Source of the DNA: Gymnorhina tibicen
Taxonomy: Eukaryota; Chordata; Aves; Passeriformes; Artamidae
Length of the DNA: 64,000 nucleotides
Reading direction: 5' to 3'
NCBI GenBank assembly: GCA_013399875.1
Contig: VXAZ01009368.1
Span: 224,488 to 288,487, forward strand
Position numbers and translations under genes: made by a program. This document shows, one piece after another, positions 27,380 to 38,023 of the stretch; position 1 is the first letter of the stretch, and each line of letters begins with the position of its first letter. The notes under the pieces were generated by a model. The model searched no databases. It saw nothing but the letters and a program-made list of their open reading frames with translations, and was not told where the DNA came from.

Positions 27380-28070
27380 AAATCCACTAATTCTCTTCCT
27401 AGTCTGTTCCAGTAATTAATCACCTCGGTATTAAATACTGGCATATCGTTTCCCATATGAATTTATAACGATTCAGTTTTTATCCCCCTGCTTAATTTAA
27501 AGGTCTTTTAGATGATACAGTTCTTCTCCCCTCATAAAAAAACCACTTATGTGCCTAATCCATTCACCTTCCTTCCAATACTTTAAATCAACTGAAATGT
27601 TCAAGTTTCTTATTGTATGGCATTTTACACAGGTGCCTAAGATTTACAGGTTTTTAGCCCTCTCCCAGTTTTTCAAAACACCGTTAAAAATATGAATGTG
27701 AGAACCGACTGCGGTATTCTAGTGTCAGTCTCACCAGTGCTGCATACAGGCACAAAAAATCTTCCAGCTTCTAATTAATACTCCCCAGCTTAGATATTTC
27801 AAGGATGGCATTAACCCTTCTGGCTTTATGCTGCAATAGGAATTAACAGTTACTTGTACCCTAAATGTTATTTAGAGCCTCATTTTGGGAACCAGAGTCC
27901 CTGCTTTTACAAGTGCAAGCCTGCATTCCTCTTTATTGCATAGTTTTGCATTTGACTATGAAAATGTGCTCTGTCTAATGGTTCCAGCTTTCCAAGAAAT
28001 CCAGGCTTCTCTCATATGCTTGCTCTATCCTCATTATTATCCTGTGCCACCCAAAAAACATTATTAGCCT
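27380..28070 (-). mobile_element. Ancient CR1-type LINE relic (turtle/crocodile-like)
   Basis: The + strand text here is the antisense of an old CR1 ORF2 and 3' region. It has a 'ttccagtaattaatcacc' stretch near 27409, the run 'gtattctagtgtcagtctcaccagtgct' broken across 27713-27740, 'aaggatggcattaaccct' near 27801, and a 'gcatttgactatgaaaa' stretch near 27948. Their order and spacing match the long CR1 consensus of turtles and crocodilians as I know it. Many indels and stops remove any coding frame. It is clearly older than the other CR1 copies in the window. The ends are approximate and a repeat-library search would fix them. Confidence 0.72.
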
Positions 28071-29654
28071 ATTATTATGAGTCCCTGTTTATGTTCAGAC
28101 CATGAGTGAAAACATAAGGTTCCTAAAGTCTCATAATTCTAAAAGCAATTGTTCAGCTCTCTCTTAAACCTAGGAACAATTAAACACTAAATACATCTCA
28201 GTTTTCAACAGTAAAATATCCCTTGTGCTTAGAATTCAGGATACTGGAGCCCTGACAGTTAATTACAGTTAAAGGCATGTGTTTTGGAAATGATATTTTT
28301 AAAAAAATTATTAGGACAGCATAGTGCTAACTAGTACCCAGTACTACCATCCTCAAATTTTAAATCAGAAAAAGCCCTTAAAATAATAATAATGATAATA
28401 AACCATATCTCAGTCAACATACCAAATGTTTTATCTTTTTTCCTGTCCTGAATGAGTCTGATTCCAAACCAAACGACTCAGGTGAGATGTAACCTGAGCA
28501 GACCTCACAAGCAAAGGGTGGGTTTAACTGTACGCAGGGTGCTCAGTCAGTCGCAGGGGTTTATCTGGAGCGGCTGGATCCATTTTCCATCAGTGTGCAT
28601 TTTACTTGCAAGGTGACGTAACAGTAAATGCCTCCGGTCTGAGGATGACCACCCTCTTTTTCTGCTCGTGGCGGTGGGGCACAAACCATCCAAGCCCCTG
28701 CGTGACAGCACATGGGAAGAGCTGCTTCCAGGAGAGCTCAGCCTTCAGCTCAGAGGCAGCACTTCATGGGGTGAAGTACTGTCTTGGTAGCTGAAGCTCA
28801 CAACCACATTTAATGACCACAGGGCTGGTGAAATAAGCCCAAACATGTAGTGTCAAGCTTGGACTCGGGTAAAACTAGAGAGGGCATGAATTCTTCAAAA
28901 TGTCCCCACCCCCCAACCGCTAAGATTGCGTTTCAGCACGTATGTGAAGGAAATGTGAATGTCCTCCTTACCATTTTTCACATGAGCTCTCACTCACATA
29001 CAGTTAATTCTAGGAAAGTGAACTGCTTGCACAAAAAAGGGACTAAACCCTTAGGAAATTTGATGAACTAAAGAATAAACAAAATATCAGTAATACTTGA
29101 TTTTCAAGGGCATGAATCATCCACAGCTTACGCTTGAGAATACTAAGCAGGTCTGAGAATTGGGACAATTGCTCTGTTTCTGCTATTAAGTTGCTGCCTC
29201 AGCGTCCCTGGCCTTTACATCACCCTATAGCATCAAAATACTTTAGATGTGATTTTTTCATTGGCACACTGAGAGTTCAGTCAAATTGTTAAAGTACCTT
29301 TAGGGAAAATTGATCTGTTAGCTCTAAACCTAACCTCAAAACATTAAGCCACAAGAAAGGCTGGTTTTCATCCCCAGAGTAGCTAGTTTGTCATCTGGTA
29401 AGACATGTCAGAAAACAAATCTGTTGGGTAAGGCTATCTGCTGGTGTGAACTGGCTAAGCTGGGCTGGCAGGGCAGAGTTTGGCCCAGTCTTGCCTCAGT
29501 TTTAAGGGACAATATGTGCTCTACCCAGCCAGCCCTCCACATCACATACACTGAACACAGTACCTGCATATCTGCTGGAGTGATTTTGCCTGTCACCTTC
29601 CCTGAGGAGACAACAATGCAAAACACACTTCACCCCGAGAAAAGCTGCACTCAC

Positions 29655-30398
29655 CCGATCCTCTTCTTCTCTGACATCTGGCATGGTGCTGATGCAGAGG
29701 CTGACAGCAGTGATGGCAACAAAAGAGATTGAAATACAAGCAAAGATCTTTCCTGGGATCCCTGAGTGGGGGTTCTCCACCATATCCCTGAGCTTCCGCA
29801 TGCACAAACTCAGTCGGCTGTTGTCCTGGAAGGCACATTGCGTAGCTTCATTAAATACCATCTCCCTTTCAAAGAGCCTGGCCTCAGCTGCTTCTTCCTC
29901 TTTCTGTCGCAACCTCTTTTTACAGCACCACTCCAGGTGGTCCTCTTCTATCCCCCAGTACACAAGCTCCTCCTGGAACGAAAGAGCGCACATCTCCCTG
30001 AGAAGCCTCAGCTTCCCAGCTGTCAGGAATGTCATGATCGTTCTGAAGGCACTAGGATTACGGTCAAAAAAAAATTCGTTGCAGCTAACGTCATAATCAT
30101 CGCAGATGTCCATGATCTCATCATAATTGTTGCAAGATTTTAGCTTCCCCAGCCTGGTCAAGGGGCAGTTCTCCAAGGTGGTCCAGGGAACTTTGTACTT
30201 AATACCACCCACGTTGATGATCACAAACCTGGACCGGTCATCCAAGCGGGCTAAGCAGCACAAGTCTTCTCCAGGATGCAGAAGTTTGGCCTTTTTGTAG
30301 AAGAATCCTTTCTTGGTTTGCACTTCACACAGGTTTTCCAAGTTGTTGAAGGAGCGGGAGCTGAACTCAGGATCTGCATTCCCAGTGAGCAATGCCAT
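29655..30398 (-). CDS. KCNG2: KCNG2 (Kv6.2) first coding exon: N-terminus, T1 domain, S1
   Basis: This exon encodes residues 1-248 of the Kv6.2 silent K+ channel subunit. The start chosen is the ATG at 30396-30398 (M-A-L-L-T-G): it has G at -3 and G at +4 and agrees with the known chicken Kv6.2 N-terminus. An in-frame ATG four codons upstream (30408-30410) has C at -3 and T at +4 and is weak. The T1 tetramerisation domain begins around residue 57 (R-F-V-I-I-N-V-G-G) and runs to about 165; it holds a C-X20-C-C pattern (Cys137, Cys158, Cys159). The His that conducting Kv2-4 channels have six residues before the first of these Cys is Arg here. An E-rich linker (about 166-178) follows, then N-P-H-S-G and S1 (about 217-238). 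The exon ends E-E-D-R, followed by donor GTGAGT. Joined to 8538-9332 it gives 512 residues, near the length of chicken Kv6.2. No frameshift is seen. Confidence 0.95.
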
Positions 30399-30423
30399 TT
30401 CGTGGTACATCTGCTGAGTCCAT
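30367..30423 (-). other. KCNG2 upstream ORF 2, overlapping the main start
   Basis: On the - strand an ATG at 30421-30423 opens an 18-codon frame ending TGA at 30367-30369. It overlaps the first 32 bases of the KCNG2 coding sequence in another frame. Ribosomes starting here would miss the main ATG. The frame is seen directly; use is inferred. Confidence 0.55.
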
Positions 30424-30478
30424 AGGGAGGTTGAGGCTACTCAAACAAAAGCATCTGGAGCTTGACCAGAAAGTCTAT
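30399..30478 (-). other. KCNG2: KCNG2 5' UTR in the first coding exon, with upstream ORFs
   Basis: This 80-base leader lies between the acceptor (AG at 30479-30480, preceded by a TCTGTTTTAC tract) and the main ATG. It holds uORF1 at 30437-30454, five codons then TAG. It also holds the start of uORF2 at 30421-30423, which runs 18 codons in another frame to TGA at 30367-30369 and so overlaps the main start. Such a layout usually lowers initiation at the main ATG. That there is an upstream non-coding exon is inferred from the acceptor. Confidence 0.75.
30437..30454 (-). other. KCNG2 upstream ORF 1 (five codons)
   Basis: On the - strand this reads ATG CTT TTG TTT GAG TAG. It ends before the main start, which would allow reinitiation. 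A regulatory effect is inferred. Confidence 0.55.
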
Positions 30479-32676
30479 CTGTAAAACAGAAATTTAAAAT
30501 TACAAGAAAAGTAGGGCACTCTTAGATGATAACAATCCTATCCTCTCACTCCCAAGAAACTCTTCTCTACAGCATTACTTTTCCCCCCATTATTTTAGGA
30601 CTATCTTTTCTTGATAGTCGCCTGGGGAAAGAACTTATGCTACAATCAGGTCAGAAGCCATGCTGTTACTTCTAGAGGGTTTAGTTAGTGATTGAATGGA
30701 AACAAAACCAGTGTATTACCATTTTCAGAAACTTCCAGAGGTTCAAGCTATATCATGGACATCAATGCATACTGGAGGAGAAATCTAGTCATTTGGATAA
30801 ATGGCAATTTACAGTTTAGCAACTTAATAAAAAAACTTAGTTGCAAATAGGTTTTTGATTATTTTGGCCCATCTACATTATGTTCCTATTACAAAAAGCC
30901 TATAGGGTGAGGATAAAATGGATACTTACAGTACAGTCAAAAATGTGATGGCAGAAATGTGGGTAATTCCCAGCCTAAATTCACCAAGCCTAGGCAGCAA
31001 TAGCAATGAATATGTGGGAGCTGAGGGCATGAGCTGAAACCAGAGCTTGCCTGGGACCCTGGAGGAATTGCTGGAAGCTCTGCTGTGGGCTTGGACAGGG
31101 TTCCAAGCAGCCTGTCAGCAGCTCTGAAACAGGAGATTAAACCTCAGAATGAGCTGGAAGTGACCCGGTTGCTGCTCTTACTTCTGGATAGCGCAGAACC
31201 CAACTGGTCACATTTAGAAGGAATTATGTATAATTCCAGGATTTAATTTGTGCCTCCTGCTTATCCCTCCTTTACCACACCATTGCTTCCTCACTTTCTC
31301 TAAAGCTCATCACATGCATTCTTCAAAGCTGTTTCTCCAAACCAATACTGGGATGTCTTGAAATGCTACCATGTAATCGCATTTGTGAATCACCCAAAAC
31401 TTCCTGAATTGCTCAAATATGAAGCAGGAAACAAGAAGTCAGTGTCGGATGACTGGGTCTCCACACAAAGACCTGGGCTGGGAATGGATGCAGTGATGGG
31501 AAACAATTTTAAGCAGAGAATGGAGAAACCGAGAAAGAGCCGACTAGTGAAGGATAAACTGACATTTTTGATAACAGAATGGTAATCATCAGGCAGTAAC
31601 TCCATAATTTATTATCAACATTCTCCAATTCCCTCTGAATCTCATGCCTCATCTGGGAGAGAACAACAAACAAATGGGTGCTAGGAAAAACTGGAGAGCA
31701 CACACCTTCAAACACATTCCCAGAGGAGCATCTTCCTTTCTCTTTAATCAGCTTACTAACTCTTAGACTCATTAGACTTAGTTAAAACGATCTCTGACAG
31801 AGAATCAGGTGAATACTTTTAGTCACAGCCCTGAATCACCCTCTAAACACTCTCACCAACCACTCTCAAACAACAACACTGCAGTAACAGTGGTACTTCT
31901 GCTTCAACATTTCTATGAGGATCCAGTCCCTGAATTTCAGAACAACACTTATATTAGATATTTGTAAAAAGCCAGAGAATGGTTGGTTTATGTGCAAAAA
32001 GCTACAGTCACCTAAAGATACTTTTCAGCACTGTGAAAATTTCAGAAGAGCTAACGATGCCAAAATCTCTCCAATTTCACTTTGGGGAAGAGAAATAATT
32101 GTTTAAACATCCGTTTCTACAGGGCAACATGAGCAACAGAGAAAAGCTCCTTCATCTGGCTAAGGGCCAGCAAAGGGCAACAAGCACTCTGAGGAATGGG
32201 TGCTTTTACAGCACAGGCTCGAGTGCAGCTGGGATTGCAAATACCATTACTGTCACAGTGAGAGCGCACTGTCAGCACAGCATATGCTTTAAGGATTTGG
32301 TCTCTTGTTGCTTTCTCTTGGTAAGATAAAATATTCACTGTCACTACTGAGGGCTCTGCGCTTTTGTTTTCGTGCCTCACTTGTTCCACAAGTCAACATA
32401 CTAAAAGGAGTTTACATTGTTTTGACATCAAGGCCAGGATTTGTTTTTCTCCTCTCCCCCGTGTAGCAGGTTGTTGCATAAAGGGGCCAGATACATTTCA
32501 CAGAACTGTTTTGAATCTAATCTTACATGCACTTCTTCCTCCTTCTAAGCAGCAGCTAACCCAATGTAAAAATCTAGCATATTGTTTGCTACAAAATCTC
32601 TGAATTATAGAGGGTTAGTCTTTTATTTTGTGGATATAAAATAATGTTGCTTAAATCTAAAGTGTAAGGAAGCAGC

Positions 32677-32712
32677 TTTTTCCTTTTCTTTTTCTCTTTT
32701 TTTTTTTTTTTT
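32677..32712. repeat. T/C-rich tract with long T run
   Basis: This is a pyrimidine tract ending in about sixteen consecutive T. It could be a simple repeat or the A-tail of an old - strand retroposed copy. No recognisable body lies next to it. Confidence 0.75.
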
Positions 32713-33939
32713 GGTAATCATCAGTGGATAAATAGAAAGTGAGAGAGAAGTAGCTATAGAAGTAGAAAATAATATTGCCTGTAATTTAACAGGTTGATTC
32801 TGGACAGTGTTCATAGCTGGTAGCTGGTAGCAGATGCTGGAGTTTAGTAACTAAAGTGAATTTTCTGACATCACACTTCAACATCCCAGAATCCATAATA
32901 GTTGGCAGCATTTGTTTTGGAAATCTCGTATTTCATCTCAGATTAAAAGATAAGCATGTGAAGACAGTTGTATTTATTATTCTCCTTGGCACTTCCACCT
33001 TGTGAGCTGGCTGCCCAAGGCCAGGCTCAGATGTCAGTGAACAGCTTGTGGTGCCACTTTAACTGTCCTACAGAAAAACAAAATACTGTGGGCTCCCAAT
33101 TTGGCATCTATCCTGAGAAGTAAAACAAGCCTGGAAGGTCTGCTTCTGATCTTATGTGCATGGAATGTATCATGACTTTCACTAAATATTAAAGGGTGTT
33201 TCAAAATTATGTGTGTCTTAAAATACTCTCTGCATGCCAGGGTTATCTAATGTATGCACATGCCTGCAGTAAAGCATCCCATTGAAGATTAACATTAAAA
33301 GCCAATACTTCCAGAAATGATACTACATTATCATCCAGTTGGCATTTCTGCTATTTAATCTGACACATGGGTGCATGAAAGACTATTAAAACACAGTCTG
33401 GAATAAGCTGCCCATCACAGGGATGAGGGACAGAATTTGACTCTATATTTGTTGTTCATAATTTTGAAGTGCTGTGGGAGAAATGCTGTATGAATATTTC
33501 AGTTTGAGGATCATATACAGGGTGGGTCATACATAGTGTGGATTTTTTTTTTAAGTATAGTCAAACAATTTTTATTCACTAAGAAGTACTTTCTTTGGCC
33601 ATCTATGTATGCACATGTATATATCTACACACACACATAAGTTCAGCCACATTCTGTCAACAGCAGACAGCTGAGATCTTCAGGTGTTTCTCATCAAAGA
33701 TTTAAAGATTCAATAAATGTCAGAAGCACACAACTACTTCATATTCTTCTTTTTGCTGAATTATTTCCTCAGTGGAGAGAGGGCTATTTCCCTGCTTACT
33801 GCCTTTTCACTTCGTCTGCTCCCAGAACTGCTCTTCACACAAAAATTTCTCATTATCCCATTCCATCAGCATTGCTGCATCTAAGTCATATCTGATTTTG
33901 CACGTGGCTCCCCTGGTCTCAAGTTGCCTTGGATAAGAA

Positions 33940-34455
33940 TGAAAAATGAGGCAAAATCATCCCTACCACCAGGCTGAGCAGCCTGGCGAGGAGAGCTTGA
34001 AAACAGTGATGAAAGGGAGGCAGTGGTGGAGCGGAGACTGTAGGGTGCCTTGGCCAGGAGAGACCTCGTGAGGAAGGGTGGCCACATAAATCGTGTGCAC
34101 ATAAATGAGGGTACAGGAGAGTGCCATGGGCAGAGCACTCACACCTCTTCTGAGAAACCAGCCTGACCAGGTGGCTCTGAAGGGCCTGTACACTAAAGCA
34201 GGCAGCCAGGGGGGAAAACTGGGAGAATTCTTCGTGCAGTTGCACAGAAGAAAACTGTTGCTCTGAGAGTGGTCAAACACTGAAACGGAATGCTAAGAGA
34301 GGTGGTGGAGTCTCTATCCTTGGAGGTATTCAAAACCCATCTGGACACAGTCCCAAGTAACCTGTTCTAGCTGATGCCACTTTGAGCAGTGGGAGATAAA
34401 TCAGATGAACTCTGGAGGTCCCTTTCTACTTCAACTATCCCATGATTTTGGGAAC
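33940..34455 (+). mobile_element. CR1 LINE copy with apparent internal deletion
   Basis: The left part (about 33940-34255) resembles the start of CR1 ORF2 in the + sense. A frame around 34170-34200 reads like L-K-G-L-Y-T-K-A, where CR1 has L-K-G-L-Y-T-N-A. From about 34265 the sequence is the CR1 3' end: a 'gagaggtggtggagtctc' stretch, then a 'ggtccctttctacttcaac' stretch ending near 'cccatgatttt'. The several kilobases that should lie between (most of the endonuclease and RT) are missing. The 3' part is confident; the left part is moderately so. Confidence 0.75.
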
Positions 34456-35033
34456 AGTCTCTTAACACTGCTGTAAATTACAAAGTATTGAAAGTTTACA
34501 TTTATGCTACAGTAGCAAGAGGAAGCCATGAGACCTTTTAGTAATTAATGTTTTAAGATTTCCTTTGTGAAATGAAACACATTTTGACAGAGAACAGGTA
34601 ATTGTGTCATAATTTAAAGCCACAAACATGAAACATATATTAGGGTGACCACAAGACGTTTTCTCTCAATTCCAATAAGTGTTGAGTCAGTGAATGCATT
34701 CTGCAGTGCTCAGCCCTTTCTAGTCAGAGATGTGCTGAAACCTGACATTGCTGCCTGGGACCAAAGCAGTTCCCACTTCTTACTGTGATGTGATTTATAA
34801 ATCACAGCACACACAATCACTTTGGTACTAAACCTTACACATGCCTACATTTGGTGATACTACAGCTAACACTGTGGACCAAGAAGCTTAGGAGATCCAG
34901 GTTACTCTTGTACTTATTACAGTCCAGTAGAACCTGGACTCCCAGTAATGAATCCCCGCCAGTCACTGTGGGTGCTCTGCCCATGAGGCTTACAAAATGC
35001 AAAACAGATGGGGTGAGAGAAATACACATATTT

Positions 35034-35057
35034 AAAAACAAAACAAAACAAAACAAA
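35034..35057 (+). repeat. (AAAAC)n simple repeat
   Basis: About four and a half copies of AAAAC are followed by a degraded A/C-rich tail to about 35075. It is a microsatellite in the KCNG2 first intron. Confidence 0.85.
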
Positions 35058-35204
35058 CCCCAACAAAATAAAACTGAAAAGTGAGACTGGGAGGATATGG
35101 TAAAACAGATGCAGCTTAGCCTAGAAGGCAGACTCTATGGGATTTGGGGAACTAGCTTCTGAGTTTGTCCATGCTGAACATGATTATGGCTCCCTACATA
35201 CTCA

Positions 35205-35530
35205 TTATCACAGAATCGTAGAATCATTTATGTTGGAAAAGACCCTTAGGGGATCACCGAGTCCAGCCGTTACCCTGACACTGCCAAGTGCACCTAAACC
35301 ATGTCCCAAAGCACCACATCTACAGTCTTTTAAATACCTCCAGGAATGGTGACTCGTACACTTCCTTGGGCAACCTGTTCCAGTGCCTGACCACCTTATC
35401 AGTGAAAAAATGCTTCCTAATATCCAATCTAAACCCCCCTGGCACAACTTCCTCCTGTCATTTCCTCCTGTCCTGTCTCTTGGTACTTGGGAGAAGAGAC
35501 TGAACCACACCTCGCTACACCCTCCTTTCA
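35205..35530 (-). mobile_element. CR1 LINE 3' fragment
   Basis: This is a 5'-truncated CR1 in - orientation. The + strand opens with 'tcacagaatcgtagaatca', the reverse complement of the CR1 terminal ATTCTATG-type repeats. It continues through 'ttggaaaagaccctta', 'gggcaacctgttccagtgcc' and 'gtgaaaaaatgcttcctaat', all standard CR1 3'-end text. Chance frames here (35208-35510 and others) are not genes. Confidence 0.93.
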
Positions 35531-37756
35531 GGGGAACTACAACTTGGACACAGTCGAATTTTACATATTTCTGTATTTATTACCAGTAAACTTTAATATC
35601 CCTAACCTTCTAAGCCCCTGCTTAGGGAAGGCAATAGCCAAAGAAGTTGAAAAGGTGCTAGAATTTTGAACAGCCCTTCATTTACTCTGTTTCTTCATCA
35701 GAGTAACAGGGAGCAGTGACACCACCTTACACATCTAGCTGAGATGTCCCCATCTAACAGAGAAAGAAGGGTTTCTTGTATAGGTATGGAGCACAATAGC
35801 CAGGATAGCCTTCTCCAGAGAGTATTTTGGGGGTCTTGAGGAGGACGCTGAATTATTCAGTCCAAGGGGCCCAGGAGACTCATGCTGTAATGAAGGCTGT
35901 AAAATTCAGCATGTGAGGCTGGACATTGTTGCATACTCTGAGTGTACATTTTCCTTAATATTTTCATTAATTCAGTGGAGAAAAAAGTAATAATTTTCTT
36001 CTCTGAACATCCCTCATCACATTTATGCCACACTACATAATTAGCTGAAACAATTCAATTTGTTAAATGAAAAAGTTAACTTGACTCAACATTAATTATT
36101 CTGACATGTGTCCATAGCTATTTGTCTCCATTAGACAGATAATGAGTTATCTTGTGTCGCTGAACTTGTCAGAGTTCTACAGTAGAAGTATGAACATTGT
36201 GACATCTTTAAGAAATCAGAGATTTGGTTCAACTACCTACGTGAAGGTACGGGATCCTTACCTGTATCTTCATAGCTAAACCCAATCTTATTCTGCGCTT
36301 CCACAAGCCTTTGGTGCCCATTTATCTTTGTACTCTAAATAGAATTGAAGCATTGTTTCTATAAACCTATTTGCACACTTCAGTTGCACAGCAGACAAAG
36401 GCAGACACGCTAGGTAAAATACAGGCAGAGGAAGCACCACTTGTTTTTGCCTTCCACCCAGAATTACAGAATTCTGTTCAGGCTAGCAAGCTTCAAGATT
36501 TCACAAAGGTCCTAAACATGTATTTCACTTAAACAGAACTATAAATAAAAAACAAGCAGAGACTGCAAGGATTAGGCAGAAAAGTTTTTCCCCATAAAAT
36601 TATTACTACTTACAATAAAACAGAGCATCATGTTCAAACCATGCTTTATTTGTGTAGGTGAATTAACCCTCGGTTGGTTACAAAAACCCCAGATTTGTAA
36701 AATGTGCTTTCATCCTCAGTTCGTATTTCCAGAACAACTGAACAGACTCCAGATATGCACCAAGTGGGTGATGTGCTAAAGAGAAGAGACTTCAGAGCAG
36801 AGCTGTACCTCCCAAACTCTGGGAAGATTAGACTGGACATGGAGATTTGTTTGATCCAGTTCCTGTTAAGTGCAACCTTGGATTAAGTATACAGTGTCAA
36901 GAACCTAAAATTAAAATGTGTTCTGTCTGCACTTGCTTGGTCAGTGATTGAGCCTGTGAACAGGGTACCTTTGACCCTTACTGGCAGCCACTAGATGGTG
37001 AATTTTTTATTCTTCCATGAATCACACACAAGTTTATTTTAGGAGCCTTACTGATTAATCCTGTTAGTATCCTGTTTAATCAGCCAGTCAGATAAGGTAC
37101 TATGAGTTAGTTGCCAACCTGAAATACTTAGATTGGTGTATTTCAGAATAAAAATCATCAAAATTCAGTTTTTAAAGTATCTGCTCCAGTCATGATTACA
37201 TACCCACAGCTGGCCTAAGATACAATATGAATGGCACTATCAAATGCAAAAGTGACAGACTGTGTAGTATTTTCAAACAGCATTGTTTATCCCTCTCACC
37301 CAGGAAATTAAACAGATTGTCTCATTTCTGTTCCCAAAATTCTGGAAGCATGAAAAACCAGACAAGTTTTGGTGTCTTTGAAAATCACAGAATTATCAGT
37401 CAAGTGTTCCAGCTGGTCTGCAGATCACTGTGGGGGGAAAAAGCAGTTTCTAACATGAGCTCTGGTCCTCTCCTAACACTGATCTTTTTCTCTCTGATCC
37501 ATTCTACTGGTTTCGGCAATTCTATACTTAGCAGCTTCCCACCCACATGATTATTATGCTTGATTTCGTACAGAGTATAGCAACTAGATTTCTGACTAGA
37601 AATCAGAAGGTTTGACTGTGTGATGCCACTCTTGGCCCAGTTTCACATTCAGAAGTTCATAAAGATTTGCTGGGGCACTTTTCCTAATAACTGTACCTGT
37701 CCTTGTGTCTCTCTCAGGGCCATTCACAGGTTTGTATGAATAGTTGTTAGATACAT

Positions 37757-38023
37757 GTGACTGAATGTGACAGGATGAGAGGAAACAGCCTCAAATTGTG
37801 ACAGGAGAAGTTTAGACTGGATATTAGGGGAAAATTCTTCACTGGAAGACTTATCAAGCATTGGAACAGGCTGCTGAGGGAAGTGGTTGAGTCAACATCC
37901 CTGGAGACCTTGTAGACAAGGCACCTAAGGACATGGTTTAGTGGTGAACTGGGCAGTGCTGGGTTGACGGTTGGATTCAAGTGATCCTAAGGGTCTTTTC
38001 CAACCTAAATGATTCTATGAATA
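37757..38023 (+). mobile_element. CR1 LINE 3' fragment
   Basis: This is a CR1 3' end in + orientation. It starts near 'gatgagaggaaacagcctca', runs through 'tagactggatattaggg' and 'ggaacaggctgctgaggga', and ends with 'ttttccaacctaaatgattctatga'-type text, given here in part. It is 5'-truncated, with the typical ATTCTATGA terminus at about 38010-38020. It lies in opposite orientation to the copy at 35205-35530 about 2.2 kb away. Confidence 0.93.

Larger units (their letters stand above)
9333..29654 (-). other. KCNG2: KCNG2 intron between the two coding exons
   Basis: This 20.3 kb intron runs from donor GTGAGT (29649-29654 on the - strand) to acceptor CAG (AG at 9333-9334). Both sites are strong and the phase is 0. 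It falls in the S1-S2 linker, where other KCNG genes are also split. Contents seen: a 29-bp tandem duplication (9506-9563), an 18-bp triple repeat (14811-14864), a truncated CR1 (about 24210-24940) and an older CR1 relic (about 27380-28070). Otherwise it is unique A/T-rich sequence with no recognisable exon. ORFs such as 19099-19740 + have no family resemblance. Confidence 0.9.

Noticed and set aside
29502..29654. Extension of the KCNG2 first coding frame past E-E-D-R to 302 codons
   Set aside because: The frame reads through a strong GTGAGT donor; residues after it have no channel resemblance, while the exon at 9332 continues the family sequence exactly.
30399..30410. Upstream in-frame ATG as the KCNG2 start (four extra residues)
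   Set aside because: Weak context (C at -3, T at +4) against a strong context at 30398, and the known chicken protein starts at the latter.
32677..32712. T-run read as a retrogene A-tail
   Set aside because: No coding or repeat body recognisable on the expected side; a simple tract explains it.
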